From NCBI RefSeq assembly GCF_900117455.1, contig NZ_FPHO01000003.1, forward strand, positions 2,322,501 through 2,386,500: DNA of 64,000 nucleotides, given 5' to 3'. Position 1 is the first letter of the stretch. Each line of letters begins with the position of its first letter. A program made the translations under genes and the position numbers. The notes below the pieces were generated by a model. The model saw nothing but the letters and a program-made list of their open reading frames with translations, was not told the origin of the DNA and ran no database searches. This document shows, in pieces, positions 55,994 through 64,000 of the stretch. The stretch comes from Hyphomicrobium sp. CS1GBMeth3 (GTDB lineage: Bacteria; Pseudomonadota; Alphaproteobacteria; Rhizobiales; Hyphomicrobiaceae).

Positions 55994-57400
55994 TCATACC
56001 ATCTTCGACGCATCCCTGCTGTGACTGTCGCCCGCGGACGTGCTGGTCGGGCCACGGCCCGACCAGTCCACCTTCAGCGTCGCGAACATCACGGCAGTGA
56101 GCGCTGCGAACCCGAGCAGCGCTCCGGCCAGGAGCGCGTAGTCTTCAAGACGCAGCACGAGATAGAGGAAGCCGTAGAGCAGCGCGAACAGTGCCGCCAT
56201 CAGAAGCCCGCTAAAGGTGCTTGCGAGCGACCGCGCCACATACGTCGCAAGCATGCCGCCGGTTGCGGCAGACGCGACGATGTAGGCGAGCGTGAAGCCG
56301 AAGTGCTCCGCAAGAGACAGCAGCAGCACGTAGAAGAATACCATCGCCAATCCGACAAACACGTACTGGACGGGATGCACGCGCCGCTTTGAAAGAAGCT
56401 CGAGCACGAAGACGGCCATGAACGCGATTGCGAGGAACAGCACGCCGTATTTCACCGCCCGCGTGACGAGATCGTAGAAGTCGACCGGCTGATGCAGCGA
56501 GACGCCGAACTGATACATCAGGAAGCGATCAAGCCCGCTTTCTGCTGTGCTCCAGGATTGCGGCACGCTGCGCGCAAGGTGCGGAACGCGCCATTTGGCT
56601 GAGAAGCCGTCGGCTTTGATCGTGCGCTCGATGGGCAGGAACGCGCCCCCGAAGCTCGGATGTGGCCAGTCGGACGCGAGCTCGACGCGCGTCTCTCGCG
56701 CTGCAGGAGCGAAGTTGATCGACGATGAGCCCGTGAAATGCAGCTCGGCATGGAATTGGAAGGCCTGCAACGGGCCATCGCCAGAGGCGGCGGAGGTCGC
56801 TCCTGCAAGTTTGGCGTGGATGCCGCTCAAGTTGGTGCCGGGCACGCCGAGGCTGGGCTGGAACGGCAGTGTGTCTCGTCCGTTGATCGCAAGCGTTGCC
56901 GCTTCCTTGAGGCCGGCCACGTCGCTGAGAGCCAGCGCGAAGGTGGCATCCTGCCAGCGCACCGAGATCGCATCCGGCGCTACTTCCGCGATGTTGGACA
57001 CGCCGAAGCGGCCGGCAACCGAGAGCGTCGCCGTGTAGACGTTGACGTCGAAGATCGAGCGATGCAGCACCCGGGATTTCGTGTCCCCCGTGACGGAAAG
57101 CTCCTCCGGCAGGAACACGGCGCGCCGCTCCTGCGTACGCTGAATAACTTTGTCGCCTTCCTGGATCTCGATACGTACCGTGTACGGCACCACGAGATAA
57201 GGGCCGGTGAGCTGCTGCATGCCGCCCCAGGTCCGCGCAACGTCGGCAGTCACCGAGCGCGATCTGCCTTCGCGCTCCGATACGAGCCCTGCCACCATGA
57301 GCAGCGGCACGAGCAGGAGCAGGATCAGGAATGCGATGAGGAAGAACTTGAAGGCCGGGCTGCGCGCGATCCGTCCCGCCGAGCTTACGATTTCCGACAT
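55994..57400 (-). CDS. creD: Cell envelope integrity inner membrane protein CreD
   Basis: 468 aa. One N-terminal helix (~17-42), a large periplasmic domain (~45-300), then about six helices with YGVLFLAIAFMAVFVLELLSKRRVHPVQYVFVGLA (first part of the CreD signature) and LGFTLAYIVAS. Known for envelope stress; no creBC genes lie nearby. AGGAG is six bases from the ATG. Confidence 0.92.
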   Translation of the reverse strand: MSEIVSSAGRIARSPAFKFFLIAFLILLLLVPLLMVAGLVSEREGRSRSVTADVARTWGGMQQLTGPYLVVPYTVRIEIQEGDKVIQRTQERRAVFLPEELSVTGDTKSRVLHRSIFDVNVYTATLSVAGRFGVSNIAEVAPDAISVRWQDATFALALSDVAGLKEAATLAINGRDTLPFQPSLGVPGTNLSGIHAKLAGATSAASGDGPLQAFQFHAELHFTGSSSINFAPAARETRVELASDWPHPSFGGAFLPIERTIKADGFSAKWRVPHLARSVPQSWSTAESGLDRFLMYQFGVSLHQPVDFYDLVTRAVKYGVLFLAIAFMAVFVLELLSKRRVHPVQYVFVGLAMVFFYVLLLSLAEHFGFTLAYIVASAATGGMLATYVARSLASTFSGLLMAALFALLYGFLYLVLRLEDYALLAGALLGFAALTAVMFATLKVDWSGRGPTSTSAGDSHSRDASKMV

Positions 57401-57651
57401 GCGTTCTCCTGGGTGCGGTGTAGGCCTTGGTCATCGGTGCGGACCTGGACGGTTGTGAGGCGGTTGGCGGAGAGCGGCAGGAGGTCCCCGCCATCGGCAG
57501 ATAAGTTCGGCTGAGGGTCCGTTTCCGGAACTTGGCGGAAATTTCCGGTGCGAGCGCGCCGGCGTTCCGCGAGACACGCGATCGTGATAGCGTGGCGAAC
57601 GTGCCGCTCCGTGCGCGAGCTGATGCGACGAGCGGCCGGGGAGCGATGGTC

Positions 57652-57867
57652 ATGACCAAGCGGGCGATCAGGATTGCCTGGATAGGCGTGGGCTTGTGTC
57701 TCGCGATCGGTGTGATCGCGGGTGTGCTGGCGCTGTTCGGCCCGCCGGACCAGCCATGGAATCGCAGCCTGCGTGAGTTGTCCACGCTGATGGACGTGGC
57801 AGCGCTTCTGTTCTGGATCGCCGTCTTCGCGATCTACTGGGCGAGGAAGCAACGGCGCGGCGAATAA
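57652..57867 (+). CDS. Small two-helix membrane protein
   Basis: 71 aa with two membrane helices (IAWIGVGLCLAIGVIAGVLAL and MDVAALLFWIAVFAIYWA) joined by a Pro-rich loop. GGGGAG lies eight bases before ATG 57652. No family known. Divergent from creD. Confidence 0.55.
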   Translation: MTKRAIRIAWIGVGLCLAIGVIAGVLALFGPPDQPWNRSLRELSTLMDVAALLFWIAVFAIYWARKQRRGE

Positions 57868-57982
57868 TAGCCCGCAGTGCACGGAGCGCGGCAACTCACT
57901 TGGCGCGAATGCGACGCCATGCACGTTGCGCCGCGCCGGGCATTGTCCGGTAATGCAGGTATGCAATGTGCGGGGGAGCAGC

Positions 57983-58816
57983 ATGAGCCTCGAAGTTTTG
58001 CATGCCCCTGGCCAAGGTCCTGCCAGAAGCGTCGACATCCTTCTCGTGCATGGCATCTTCGTTGGCGCATGGGTGTGGGAGCCGCACTTCATGCCCTACC
58101 TGGCTGAGGCCGGCTACAACGTGCACGCCGTGAGCCTCCGCGGTCACGGCGGCAGTTGCGGTGATGAGCAGCTTGCTGCGCTGGCGCTGACCGACTACAC
58201 GGCCGATCTTCAGGAAGCGGTCGCGGCCATCCCAAGACCTATTGTGGCCGTGGGCCACTCCATGGGCGGCGCTGTTGTGCAGCACGCGATCCGCTCGGGC
58301 GTGAGCCTTGCGGGGGCGGCTTTGATGGCATCCGTTCCGCCGGGTGGGCTCATGGCAACGAACGTCGCCATGATGTGGTCGCAGCCGCTGCTCTGGCGTG
58401 AGCTGTCGTCCATGTTCACCTCCGAGAACCATAGCGTCAATCTGGAGGTGCTTCGGGGCGGTCTCTTTTCCGACCGCGTCGACGTTGCGACGCTTGCGCG
58501 TTTCATGGCGCGCACGGGCCGCGAGAGTGCTCTGATCGGCTTCGAGCTCCAAGGGCTGAGGCCGTTCGCGCCCTTTGCTTGGCAGGCGCCTCCAATACTC
58601 GTCATGGCCGGCACCGACGACCGCTTCATCCGCCAGCAGGATGTCTGGGCCACGGCGCTTTGGTACGGCGTCGAGCCGCAATGGCTTCCGGGGCTGTCGC
58701 ACACAGTGATGCTCGACCCCGATTGGAGGATTGCCGCCGATTCGCTTCTGAAATGGTTGGACGGATTGGAGGCAGAGGCGACTTCGAACGTCAAGGCAGA
58801 CGCAAAATCCGCTTAA
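57983..58816 (+). CDS. Alpha/beta hydrolase (acyltransferase/esterase-like)
   Basis: 277 aa. LLVHGIFVGAWVWEPHFMPYLAEAG (oxyanion area), VSLRGHGGS, nucleophile GHSMGGA, acid in AGTDDRFI, His in GLSHTVMLD; a lid with SMFTSEN. Complete triad. GGGGGAG lies just ahead of the ATG. Substrate unknown. Confidence 0.85.
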   Translation: MSLEVLHAPGQGPARSVDILLVHGIFVGAWVWEPHFMPYLAEAGYNVHAVSLRGHGGSCGDEQLAALALTDYTADLQEAVAAIPRPIVAVGHSMGGAVVQHAIRSGVSLAGAALMASVPPGGLMATNVAMMWSQPLLWRELSSMFTSENHSVNLEVLRGGLFSDRVDVATLARFMARTGRESALIGFELQGLRPFAPFAWQAPPILVMAGTDDRFIRQQDVWATALWYGVEPQWLPGLSHTVMLDPDWRIAADSLLKWLDGLEAEATSNVKADAKSA

Positions 58817-58907
58817 AATCAGCTTCGAGACGGAGCTGCATCGACGAGAATGCCGCGACGAAGGCGGCACGCACCGCGCTGTTTGCCGCGGTACGCGCCC
58901 TCCTGAA

Positions 58908-59387
58908 TCAAGTTCGACCCTGCCGACGCAGGCAAAGGATCTGCGCTGTCAGACCGGCGATCAGCATGACGACGAGGCTTAGGTGAGCGCCGCGAAGGAG
59001 CGGCGAGTTTAGGTCGGTCACCAGAGGATGGCCGTCCGGAACACGGCGAAGGATTTCGCTCACGGTCGGCACCATCAACAAGAACGCGCTCACGCTCAAG
59101 CATACCGTCTCGATGTACACGCCAGTGCGTCCGAGGCTGGAAATGCGCCCGACGCCGTATCCGACGAGCAGGAAGAGAAGGGTCACCACTCCGACCACAT
59201 AGCTCACCGGCTGATGTGCAACCATAAAAACGGTGGTGGCGCCGATCAGCATCGAAGCCAGGTAAACCGCGCCCGCCGGCGATCGCGGTACGATCCGGCC
59301 GTGCCGGGCAAACATGTAGGCGGCCACTGGGATGGCGGGCAGACTGCCGAGCGTGTGCACCCAGCCGAGGGGGGAGATACCAAACAT
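58908..59387 (-). CDS. Four-helix membrane protein under TetR control
   Basis: 159 aa with four membrane segments (~8-28, 40-58, 62-80, 92-110 and ~130-150). Not recognised with certainty (DUF2306-like look, unproven). AAGGA precedes the ATG. An operator identical in pattern to the one of the next TetR gene sits 51 bases upstream. Confidence 0.65.
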   Translation of the reverse strand: MFGISPLGWVHTLGSLPAIPVAAYMFARHGRIVPRSPAGAVYLASMLIGATTVFMVAHQPVSYVVGVVTLLFLLVGYGVGRISSLGRTGVYIETVCLSVSAFLLMVPTVSEILRRVPDGHPLVTDLNSPLLRGAHLSLVVMLIAGLTAQILCLRRQGRT

Positions 59388-59437
59388 CGCGAGATCCTTC
59401 CGTTGAGTTGACGCGTTACGTGGAGTTATATTTCTAT

Positions 59438-59451
59438 CTACTAATCGGTAG
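59438..59451. promoter_or_regulatory. TetR operator at the membrane-protein gene
   Basis: CTACT-AATC-GGTAG, matching CTACT-N4-(A/G)GTAG at the tetR promoter. Confidence 0.6.
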
Positions 59452-59495
59452 CTAAACGGAGCGGGCCGGTCTCACGGTGGCCCCACCAAGCGGGG

Positions 59496-60095
59496 CTAGC
59501 GTTTCGGTTGCGAGGTGAGGCGCTCGAGCAGCGAGCGGGTGACGAGGCCGAACATCTTTGGGTCGCCATAAGCGCGCGCCGAGAGCATCGCGCCATGGAC
59601 GGTGGCCATAAAGGCTTCGGCTTCCGCTTTAGGAGGCCCGGTCAATCGCAGGCTGCTCGCCTTGGCGCCGCGTTCCATGACCGAAGTCAGCCACGCCGAA
59701 AGCGCTCGGAAATGTGCGCGAACCTCGAGCGCGATCTCTTGCGGGAGAACCGGGATTTCCGTGGCGAGCAGGGCACATACGCAAAACGGCATCGTGGCGT
59801 CGCTGATGCACGCTTCCCAGAAACCGATGAAGGAGCGTAGCTGATCGACAGGCGTCGGGTTGCGTCGCTCGAACTCGGCGATCCCGGCTTCAACCTCCCC
59901 CCGATACCGAGACACGAGCGTGCGGACCAACTCGGATTTGCTCGGGAAATGGTGGTGAATGCTCGCATTGCGAATGCCGATCACCTTGCCGATGTCGGCA
60001 TAGCTGAAGCCATTATAGCCCCCGGCAATGATCAGCGAGCGCGCGCAGCGCAAAATATCGTCGGTCGTATTGGAGACATTTGCCATACCAGTCAT
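59496..60095 (-). CDS. TetR/AcrR family regulator
   Basis: 199 aa. The helix-turn-helix spans ~15-55 (RSLIIAGGYNGFSYADIGKVIGIRNASIHHHFPSK). The C-terminal domain with FIGFWEACISDATMPFCVCALLATE is typical of a group that regulates an adjacent gene. Start 60095 or ATG 60086. Its own operator overlaps the start site, so it likely represses itself and the membrane-protein gene. Confidence 0.87.
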   Translation of the reverse strand: MTGMANVSNTTDDILRCARSLIIAGGYNGFSYADIGKVIGIRNASIHHHFPSKSELVRTLVSRYRGEVEAGIAEFERRNPTPVDQLRSFIGFWEACISDATMPFCVCALLATEIPVLPQEIALEVRAHFRALSAWLTSVMERGAKASSLRLTGPPKAEAEAFMATVHGAMLSARAYGDPKMFGLVTRSLLERLTSQPKR

Positions 60096-60109
60096 CTACT
60101 GTTTAGTAG
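60096..60109. promoter_or_regulatory. TetR operator (autoregulation)
   Basis: CTACT-GTTT-AGTAG, 5-bp perfect arms directly upstream of the tetR start. Confidence 0.65.
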
Positions 60110-60178
60110 GTAGGGAGTCAAGACTCAAGGGGCGTTTTTTAGCCGAGGCTCGACCGGATCGAGGCCCGCGTCGCGGCC

Positions 60179-61975
60179 TTATCCGCCGCCTGACCTCTCG
60201 ACGGCATCCGCGAGGTCGCCGTAGACGCGGAGCTGAAACGCGGCTTTCGGCGCATCCCCGCAGCGTCTAGCAACGGCAACCTCCGCATAGTGGCGCGGAT
60301 CGAGGTTCGGCCAGTTTTCGCGCTGCTGGTTGATTTCCGCCGCCGCCGCCTCGGGCTGGCGGAGCTGCACGAGAATGGCCGCAAGCTGGTAGAAGGAGTC
60401 CGGCGAACGGAAGATTTGGTCCGCGCGTCGCGCGGCATCGAGAGCCTTCGCGAGGTCGCCGTTGTTGAGGTGGAGCCGGCTGATCCAGTACAGCGTCACC
60501 CAGCGGACGGGATTGTCGGGCGAGAGTGCCATGTCGAAGGCCACGAGTTCGTCGACGACCGCTTGCGGGGCTTCCGAGCAGGTGTAAGGCACCGCCGTCA
60601 CGAGGAAGCGTGCCAGCACATGGTTGGGATCGAGTTCCAGCGTCCGCCGCGTTGCCGCGAGCGACGCCGCCAATTGGCCGGCGTGCCAATGGTGAACCGA
60701 GACGTTGAACACGGCGTCGGCGTCGCCCGGTGCCAACTCTTGGGCGCGGCGCGCATGCTCGGCCGCTGTGGCGCGCAGCTTCTCGGTATCCGAGGGCGGA
60801 TCCACGTTGGCGAGATAGGCGAGTTTGTCGGCCAGCACCGAGCTGGCCTGTCCGAGGTCCGGCTCGAGGGAAAGCGCTCGTGTCGCTAGCGCGGCGCGCT
60901 CCTTCTCCCAGGTGAGGCTGTTGCGCGCTCCGCCGGGCATCCAGGTTGACTGCAGATAGAGCTGCCACGCCGTCGCGGGCCGCACCGTCTCCACCTCCAA
61001 GGCTCGCTTTGCGGCGGTGATGAGCTGGGGACGGATCTCGGCCGCGAGCGTCGCCACCAGCTCGCTTTGGACGGCAAGCTCGTCGGAAGCGCTGCGGTCG
61101 TAGTCGTGAGCCCAGAGATGGGCGCCCGTCACGGTATCGATAAGCTGTACGTTTAGGCGCATGCGTCCGCCGTCGTGCTGCAATCCGCCTTCGAGGACGT
61201 AGCGCACACCAAGTTCCCGGCCGACCCGGCGCAAATCCGTCGCCTGGCGATATTGGAACGCCGAGGTTCGAGGCGCGAGCGACACGGATTTGACGCGGGC
61301 AAGAGCGGTCGTGAGGGCGTCGGTCAGGCCGTCGGCAAAACGGCCGTGGGAGTCGTCCCGCGACATGTTCGTGAACGGCAGCACGGCGAGAGTGATGACG
61401 TCGGCGGAGGCGGCGGCGGGTGCCTCGGCCGGGGGCAGCGGCCCGCGCGCAGTGTCTTGGTGAAACAACCTAGCGCCGAGCGAGACCGCGACGACGAATG
61501 CGCAGACGGCGGCTAGGTGCACCAGCGGGGACCGGATGACCCGCGTCCAGAAGCCCGAGGACTCAACGGACTCACCGGCCGCGGAGTCTGCGGGCGTTCG
61601 GCCACTTTCCTCGGGCACGGCACCGGGGGCCGGCACCACTTCGACGCCCGACGCGAACGCCACCGTGTAGCCGCCTTTGGGGATTTCGAGCCGGATCGGA
61701 TCGTTGCACCCCGCCGTCTGGTAGTAGCTTTCGAGCAGCTTGCGCAGCCGGCCGGCCTGCACGCGTACGATAGGGTCCGTCGCGGGGTCGAAAGCGGCAC
61801 CGCGCTCGAATACGTCGACGCCGATTGCGTATCCTTTGAGACGCTCCGCGTCGCCGGCCAGCGTCGCGTCGATCAGATAGCGCAGCAGCGCCCTCATTTT
61901 CGGCGCCGAGGCGAATCCCTCGGACGCGAAGATCGCTTCGAGCTGGCGTTCCACCGCGGCGCGCTCGGGAGTCAT
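60179..61975 (-). CDS. Membrane-bound regulator-like protein with FlgO/TolB-like and TPR domains
   Basis: 598 aa. The N-terminal domain (~1-100) has VERQLEAIFASEGFASAPKMRALLRYLI and PIVRVQAGRLRKLLESYY, then IPKGGYTVAF, which looks like the DNA-binding-like head found ahead of TPR proteins in Rhizobiales. A membrane helix (~145-170) follows, then a FlgO-type domain (ADVITLAVLPFTNMSRDDSHGRFADGLTDAL) and TPR repeats to the end. Role unknown; CadC-like sensing is a guess. ATG 61975 preferred to GTG 62020. Confidence 0.72.
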   Translation of the reverse strand: MTPERAAVERQLEAIFASEGFASAPKMRALLRYLIDATLAGDAERLKGYAIGVDVFERGAAFDPATDPIVRVQAGRLRKLLESYYQTAGCNDPIRLEIPKGGYTVAFASGVEVVPAPGAVPEESGRTPADSAAGESVESSGFWTRVIRSPLVHLAAVCAFVVAVSLGARLFHQDTARGPLPPAEAPAAASADVITLAVLPFTNMSRDDSHGRFADGLTDALTTALARVKSVSLAPRTSAFQYRQATDLRRVGRELGVRYVLEGGLQHDGGRMRLNVQLIDTVTGAHLWAHDYDRSASDELAVQSELVATLAAEIRPQLITAAKRALEVETVRPATAWQLYLQSTWMPGGARNSLTWEKERAALATRALSLEPDLGQASSVLADKLAYLANVDPPSDTEKLRATAAEHARRAQELAPGDADAVFNVSVHHWHAGQLAASLAATRRTLELDPNHVLARFLVTAVPYTCSEAPQAVVDELVAFDMALSPDNPVRWVTLYWISRLHLNNGDLAKALDAARRADQIFRSPDSFYQLAAILVQLRQPEAAAAEINQQRENWPNLDPRHYAEVAVARRCGDAPKAAFQLRVYGDLADAVERSGGG

Positions 61976-62020
61976 ATCCTCGATCCGGTCGAAGCTCCGC
62001 AGGCGGAGCGGCTGCACCAC

Positions 62021-62350
62021 GCTCCGGCGGACCGCCAGCCAAGAGCCCGGAAAATCACACTTTTTCGACGTGGTCGCCGGGCAGCAGGCGGTCCGATGTA
62101 ACGGTAAATAACGGTGTCATACTATCGGGGAGGAGGCTCCTCGCCTAGCGTCCGCGCACTGATTTGCAGCGGGGTGCTGAGCGAAGGGCAGCGTTGAGGA
62201 CATCCCCGTCCCCCTGCCCTTCGCCCCCGCGCGATTGCGTCCCTCAAGCGCCAGTTCAGCACGCAACGCCGCTCCTCGCGAGCGACGTCGGCGCTGTCCT
62301 GAGGGAAGCCTCAACATCCAACGCGATTAGAACGAGATCAGGCTTGCGCC
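62021..62350. other. Intergenic region, 330 bases
   Basis: Divergent promoter region of the FlgO/TPR gene and the DUF6894 gene. No specific site seen. Confidence 0.3.
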
Positions 62351-62569
62351 ATGCGCTATTTTTTTCATTTGGAAAGTGAGACCAACGTTCACATCGACCA
62401 CCTGGGCCAGGAATTTGCGCACTATCAGGATGTGACGCATCACGCCTTTGCCATGGCGCGCGAGCTGGCCGAGGAGGACAGGTGGCTGGGTTGGTCTGTA
62501 CGCGTGATCGACGCGCGCAACAGGGAGGTGATCTGCGTTCCGATCCTGGACGCCATTCTGTCGAGATAG
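62351..62569 (+). CDS. DUF6894-like small protein
   Basis: 72 aa: MRYFFHLESETN start, DHLGQEF, DVTHHAFAMARELA and SVRVIDARNREV. The MRYFF...D..G.E layout is that of the DUF6894 family of Rhizobiales. Function unknown. It converges on parE with 14 bases between. Confidence 0.75.
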   Translation: MRYFFHLESETNVHIDHLGQEFAHYQDVTHHAFAMARELAEEDRWLGWSVRVIDARNREVICVPILDAILSR

Positions 62570-62583
62570 CGGCCGCGACGATG

Positions 62584-64000
62584 CTAGATGTCGAGATCCG
62601 TGGCGAACGCGGCACGCTCCTGGATGAAGCGGAAGCGGGCTTCAGGCTTGGAGCCCATCAGCGCGTTGACCGCATCGCCGATCGCGCTCCGGTCGTCCTC
62701 GCCGATTTCCACGCGCAAGAGCGTGCGCCGCTTCGGATCCATCGTCGTCTCTTTGAGCTGCTGTGCGTTCATCTCGCCCAGGCCCTTGAAACGGCTGATC
62801 TCAACCTTGGCATTGGCGGCGAACTCGCTCTTTAGGAGCGCGTCTCTCTGCTGCTCGGTCGTCGCATAGAACGACTTCGCGCCGTGCGTGAGCTTGTAGA
62901 GCGGCGGCACCGCGAGAAAAAGATGCCCGTTCTCGATCAACTCGGGCATCTCCTGGTAGAAGAACGTGATCAGCAGCGACGCGATATGCGCCCCGTCGAC
63001 GTCGGCATCCGTCATCACGATGACGCGCTCATAGCGCAAGTCGTCGTCGCGGTACTTGCTGCCCGTCCCCACGCCGAGCGCCTGGATGAGATCCGAAAGC
63101 AGCTGGTTCTGGGACAGCTTCGCCGATGAGGCGTTGGCCACGTTGAGGATCTTGCCGCGCAGGGGAAGGATGGCCTGCGTTTCGCGCGTGCGCGCGCTCT
63201 TGGCCGAGCCACCGGCCGAGTCGCCCTCGACGATGAAGATCTCGGTGCCGACCGCCTGCTGGATCGAGCAGTCGGCGAGCTTGCCGGGGAGGCGAAGCTT
63301 GCGCGTCGCGGACTGCCGCCCGACCTCCTTTTCGCGCTTGCGCTTCAGCCGCTCCTCGGCCTGGTCGATGGTCCACTCGAGAAGCCGTGTCGCCTGCTGC
63401 GGGCTGTCGGCGAGCCAATGGTCGAACGCATCCTTGACGGCCTGCTCGACAATGCGCTGCGCCTCTTGTGTCGCGAGCTTGTCCTTGGTTTGACCCTGGA
63501 ACTCGGGCTCGCGGATGAACACCGACAGCATGGCGGCTGCCGTGCCCATCACGTCCTCGGCCGTGATCTGCGCCGCCTTGCGGTTGCCGACGCGCTCGCC
63601 GAACTCGCGCAGGCTCTTGGAAAGCGCCGAGCGGAACCCGTTTTCGTGCGTTCCGCCTTCGCCGGTCGGGATCGTGTTGCAGTACGAGCGGCAGAAGCCG
63701 TCCGCGTCGGCGACCCACGCCACCGCCCACTCGACCGAGCCGTGCTGGCCCTCGCGCTCGACGTTGCCGGCGAAGATGTCCTTCGAGACGAGCGTCTGTC
63801 CGGTGATCTCGGAAGCCAGATAATCTTTGAGCCCGCCCGGGAAGTGGAACACGGCTTCGGCTGGCGTGTCGTCCTTGATCAGCGACGGATCGCAGCTCCA
63901 GCGGATCTCGACGCCGCCGAACAGATACGCCTTCGAGCGCGCCATCTTGAGCAGCCGCGCCGGTTTGAAGTGTGCCCCCTTGCCGAAGATCGTCTCGTCC
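62584..64000 (-). CDS. parE: DNA topoisomerase IV subunit B, C-terminal part (runs off window end)
   Basis: The last ~472 residues. The Toprim motif EGDSAGGSA, PLRGKILNV, DADVDGAHI, SRFKGLGEMNAQQL and the end PEARFRFIQERAAF fit ParE (GyrB would be longer). The reading frame continues past 64000 (upstream residues IFGKGAHFKPARLLKMARSKAYLFGG as positions ~1-26 of the visible part). The ATPase head lies outside the window. Confidence 0.95.
   Translation of the reverse strand, partial: DETIFGKGAHFKPARLLKMARSKAYLFGGVEIRWSCDPSLIKDDTPAEAVFHFPGGLKDYLASEITGQTLVSKDIFAGNVEREGQHGSVEWAVAWVADADGFCRSYCNTIPTGEGGTHENGFRSALSKSLREFGERVGNRKAAQITAEDVMGTAAAMLSVFIREPEFQGQTKDKLATQEAQRIVEQAVKDAFDHWLADSPQQATRLLEWTIDQAEERLKRKREKEVGRQSATRKLRLPGKLADCSIQQAVGTEIFIVEGDSAGGSAKSARTRETQAILPLRGKILNVANASSAKLSQNQLLSDLIQALGVGTGSKYRDDDLRYERVIVMTDADVDGAHIASLLITFFYQEMPELIENGHLFLAVPPLYKLTHGAKSFYATTEQQRDALLKSEFAANAKVEISRFKGLGEMNAQQLKETTMDPKRRTLLRVEIGEDDRSAIGDAVNALMGSKPEARFRFIQERAAFATDLDI

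Overview
The window is a 64 kb piece of an alphaproteobacterial chromosome, most likely from the order Hyphomicrobiales (Rhizobiales). The evidence is high GC, Rhizobiales-type gene pairs (DUF1036-pyk; iscR-cysteine desulfurase-sufBCDS-sufT-sufA), the cell-cycle proteins CpdR and GapR, a bactofilin, a ROSE-type thermometer upstream of hsp20, an Irr-like iron box, and small RNAs carrying the alpha-r8/suhB (MmgR) signature. I cannot name a genus. No phage, insertion sequence, CRISPR array or rRNA operon is visible. Nearly all of it is ordinary chromosomal housekeeping sequence.

Layout. 1-3.1 kb: start of gltB (partial), hsp20 with a thermosensor leader, a secreted Pro-rich protein. 3.1-6.7 kb: lysophospholipase, hisN, three tandem small RNAs, an N-formylglutamate amidohydrolase relative. 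6.9-13.2 kb: cpdR, tRNA-Val, rpmJ (too short for most gene finders), a TPR protein, a homocysteine S-methyltransferase, a TetR regulator, kup, and a Doc-type toxin-antitoxin pair with a double palindromic operator. 13.2-21.7 kb: peptidase M3, a sigma-54 activator, an L,D-transpeptidase, a DUF882/M15-type peptidase and oxyR, with a possible small RNA divergent from oxyR. 22-25.9 kb: gapR, DUF1244, a second FGase-like protein, DUF1036, pyk. 25.9-33.9 kb: the complete suf iron-sulfur operon under IscR. 33.9-36.6 kb: two-domain esterase, rhomboid, DUF808.

36.9-39.8 kb is the one accessory-looking block. It holds a LysR regulator, an orphan urea-type ABC substrate-binding protein and a biuret-hydrolase-like enzyme, and reads as a nitrogen-scavenging module lacking its own permease and ATPase. 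40-51.3 kb: anmK, tyrS, an outer-membrane beta-barrel, a Tat-exported Hint protein, a 1,229-aa AsmA-like protein, PrxQ, bactofilin and an FAD oxidase. 51.4-64 kb: an internally duplicated membrane protein, GNAT, RhlE-type helicase, aquaporin, CreD, small membrane proteins, an alpha/beta hydrolase, a TetR with a shared operator, a large DNA-binding-like/TPR membrane protein, a DUF6894 protein and the 3' part of parE.

The most interesting parts are RNA and regulatory elements. Three tandem small RNAs each carry an identical UUUCCUCCCU core in separately formed hairpins. A strong terminator sits opposite oxyR with no gene to terminate. A ROSE-type hairpin masks the hsp20 ribosome binding site. 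A TA operator has a 15-bp-arm perfect palindrome plus a second copy. An Irr-like box lies ahead of suf, and a C12 tract lies inside sufA.
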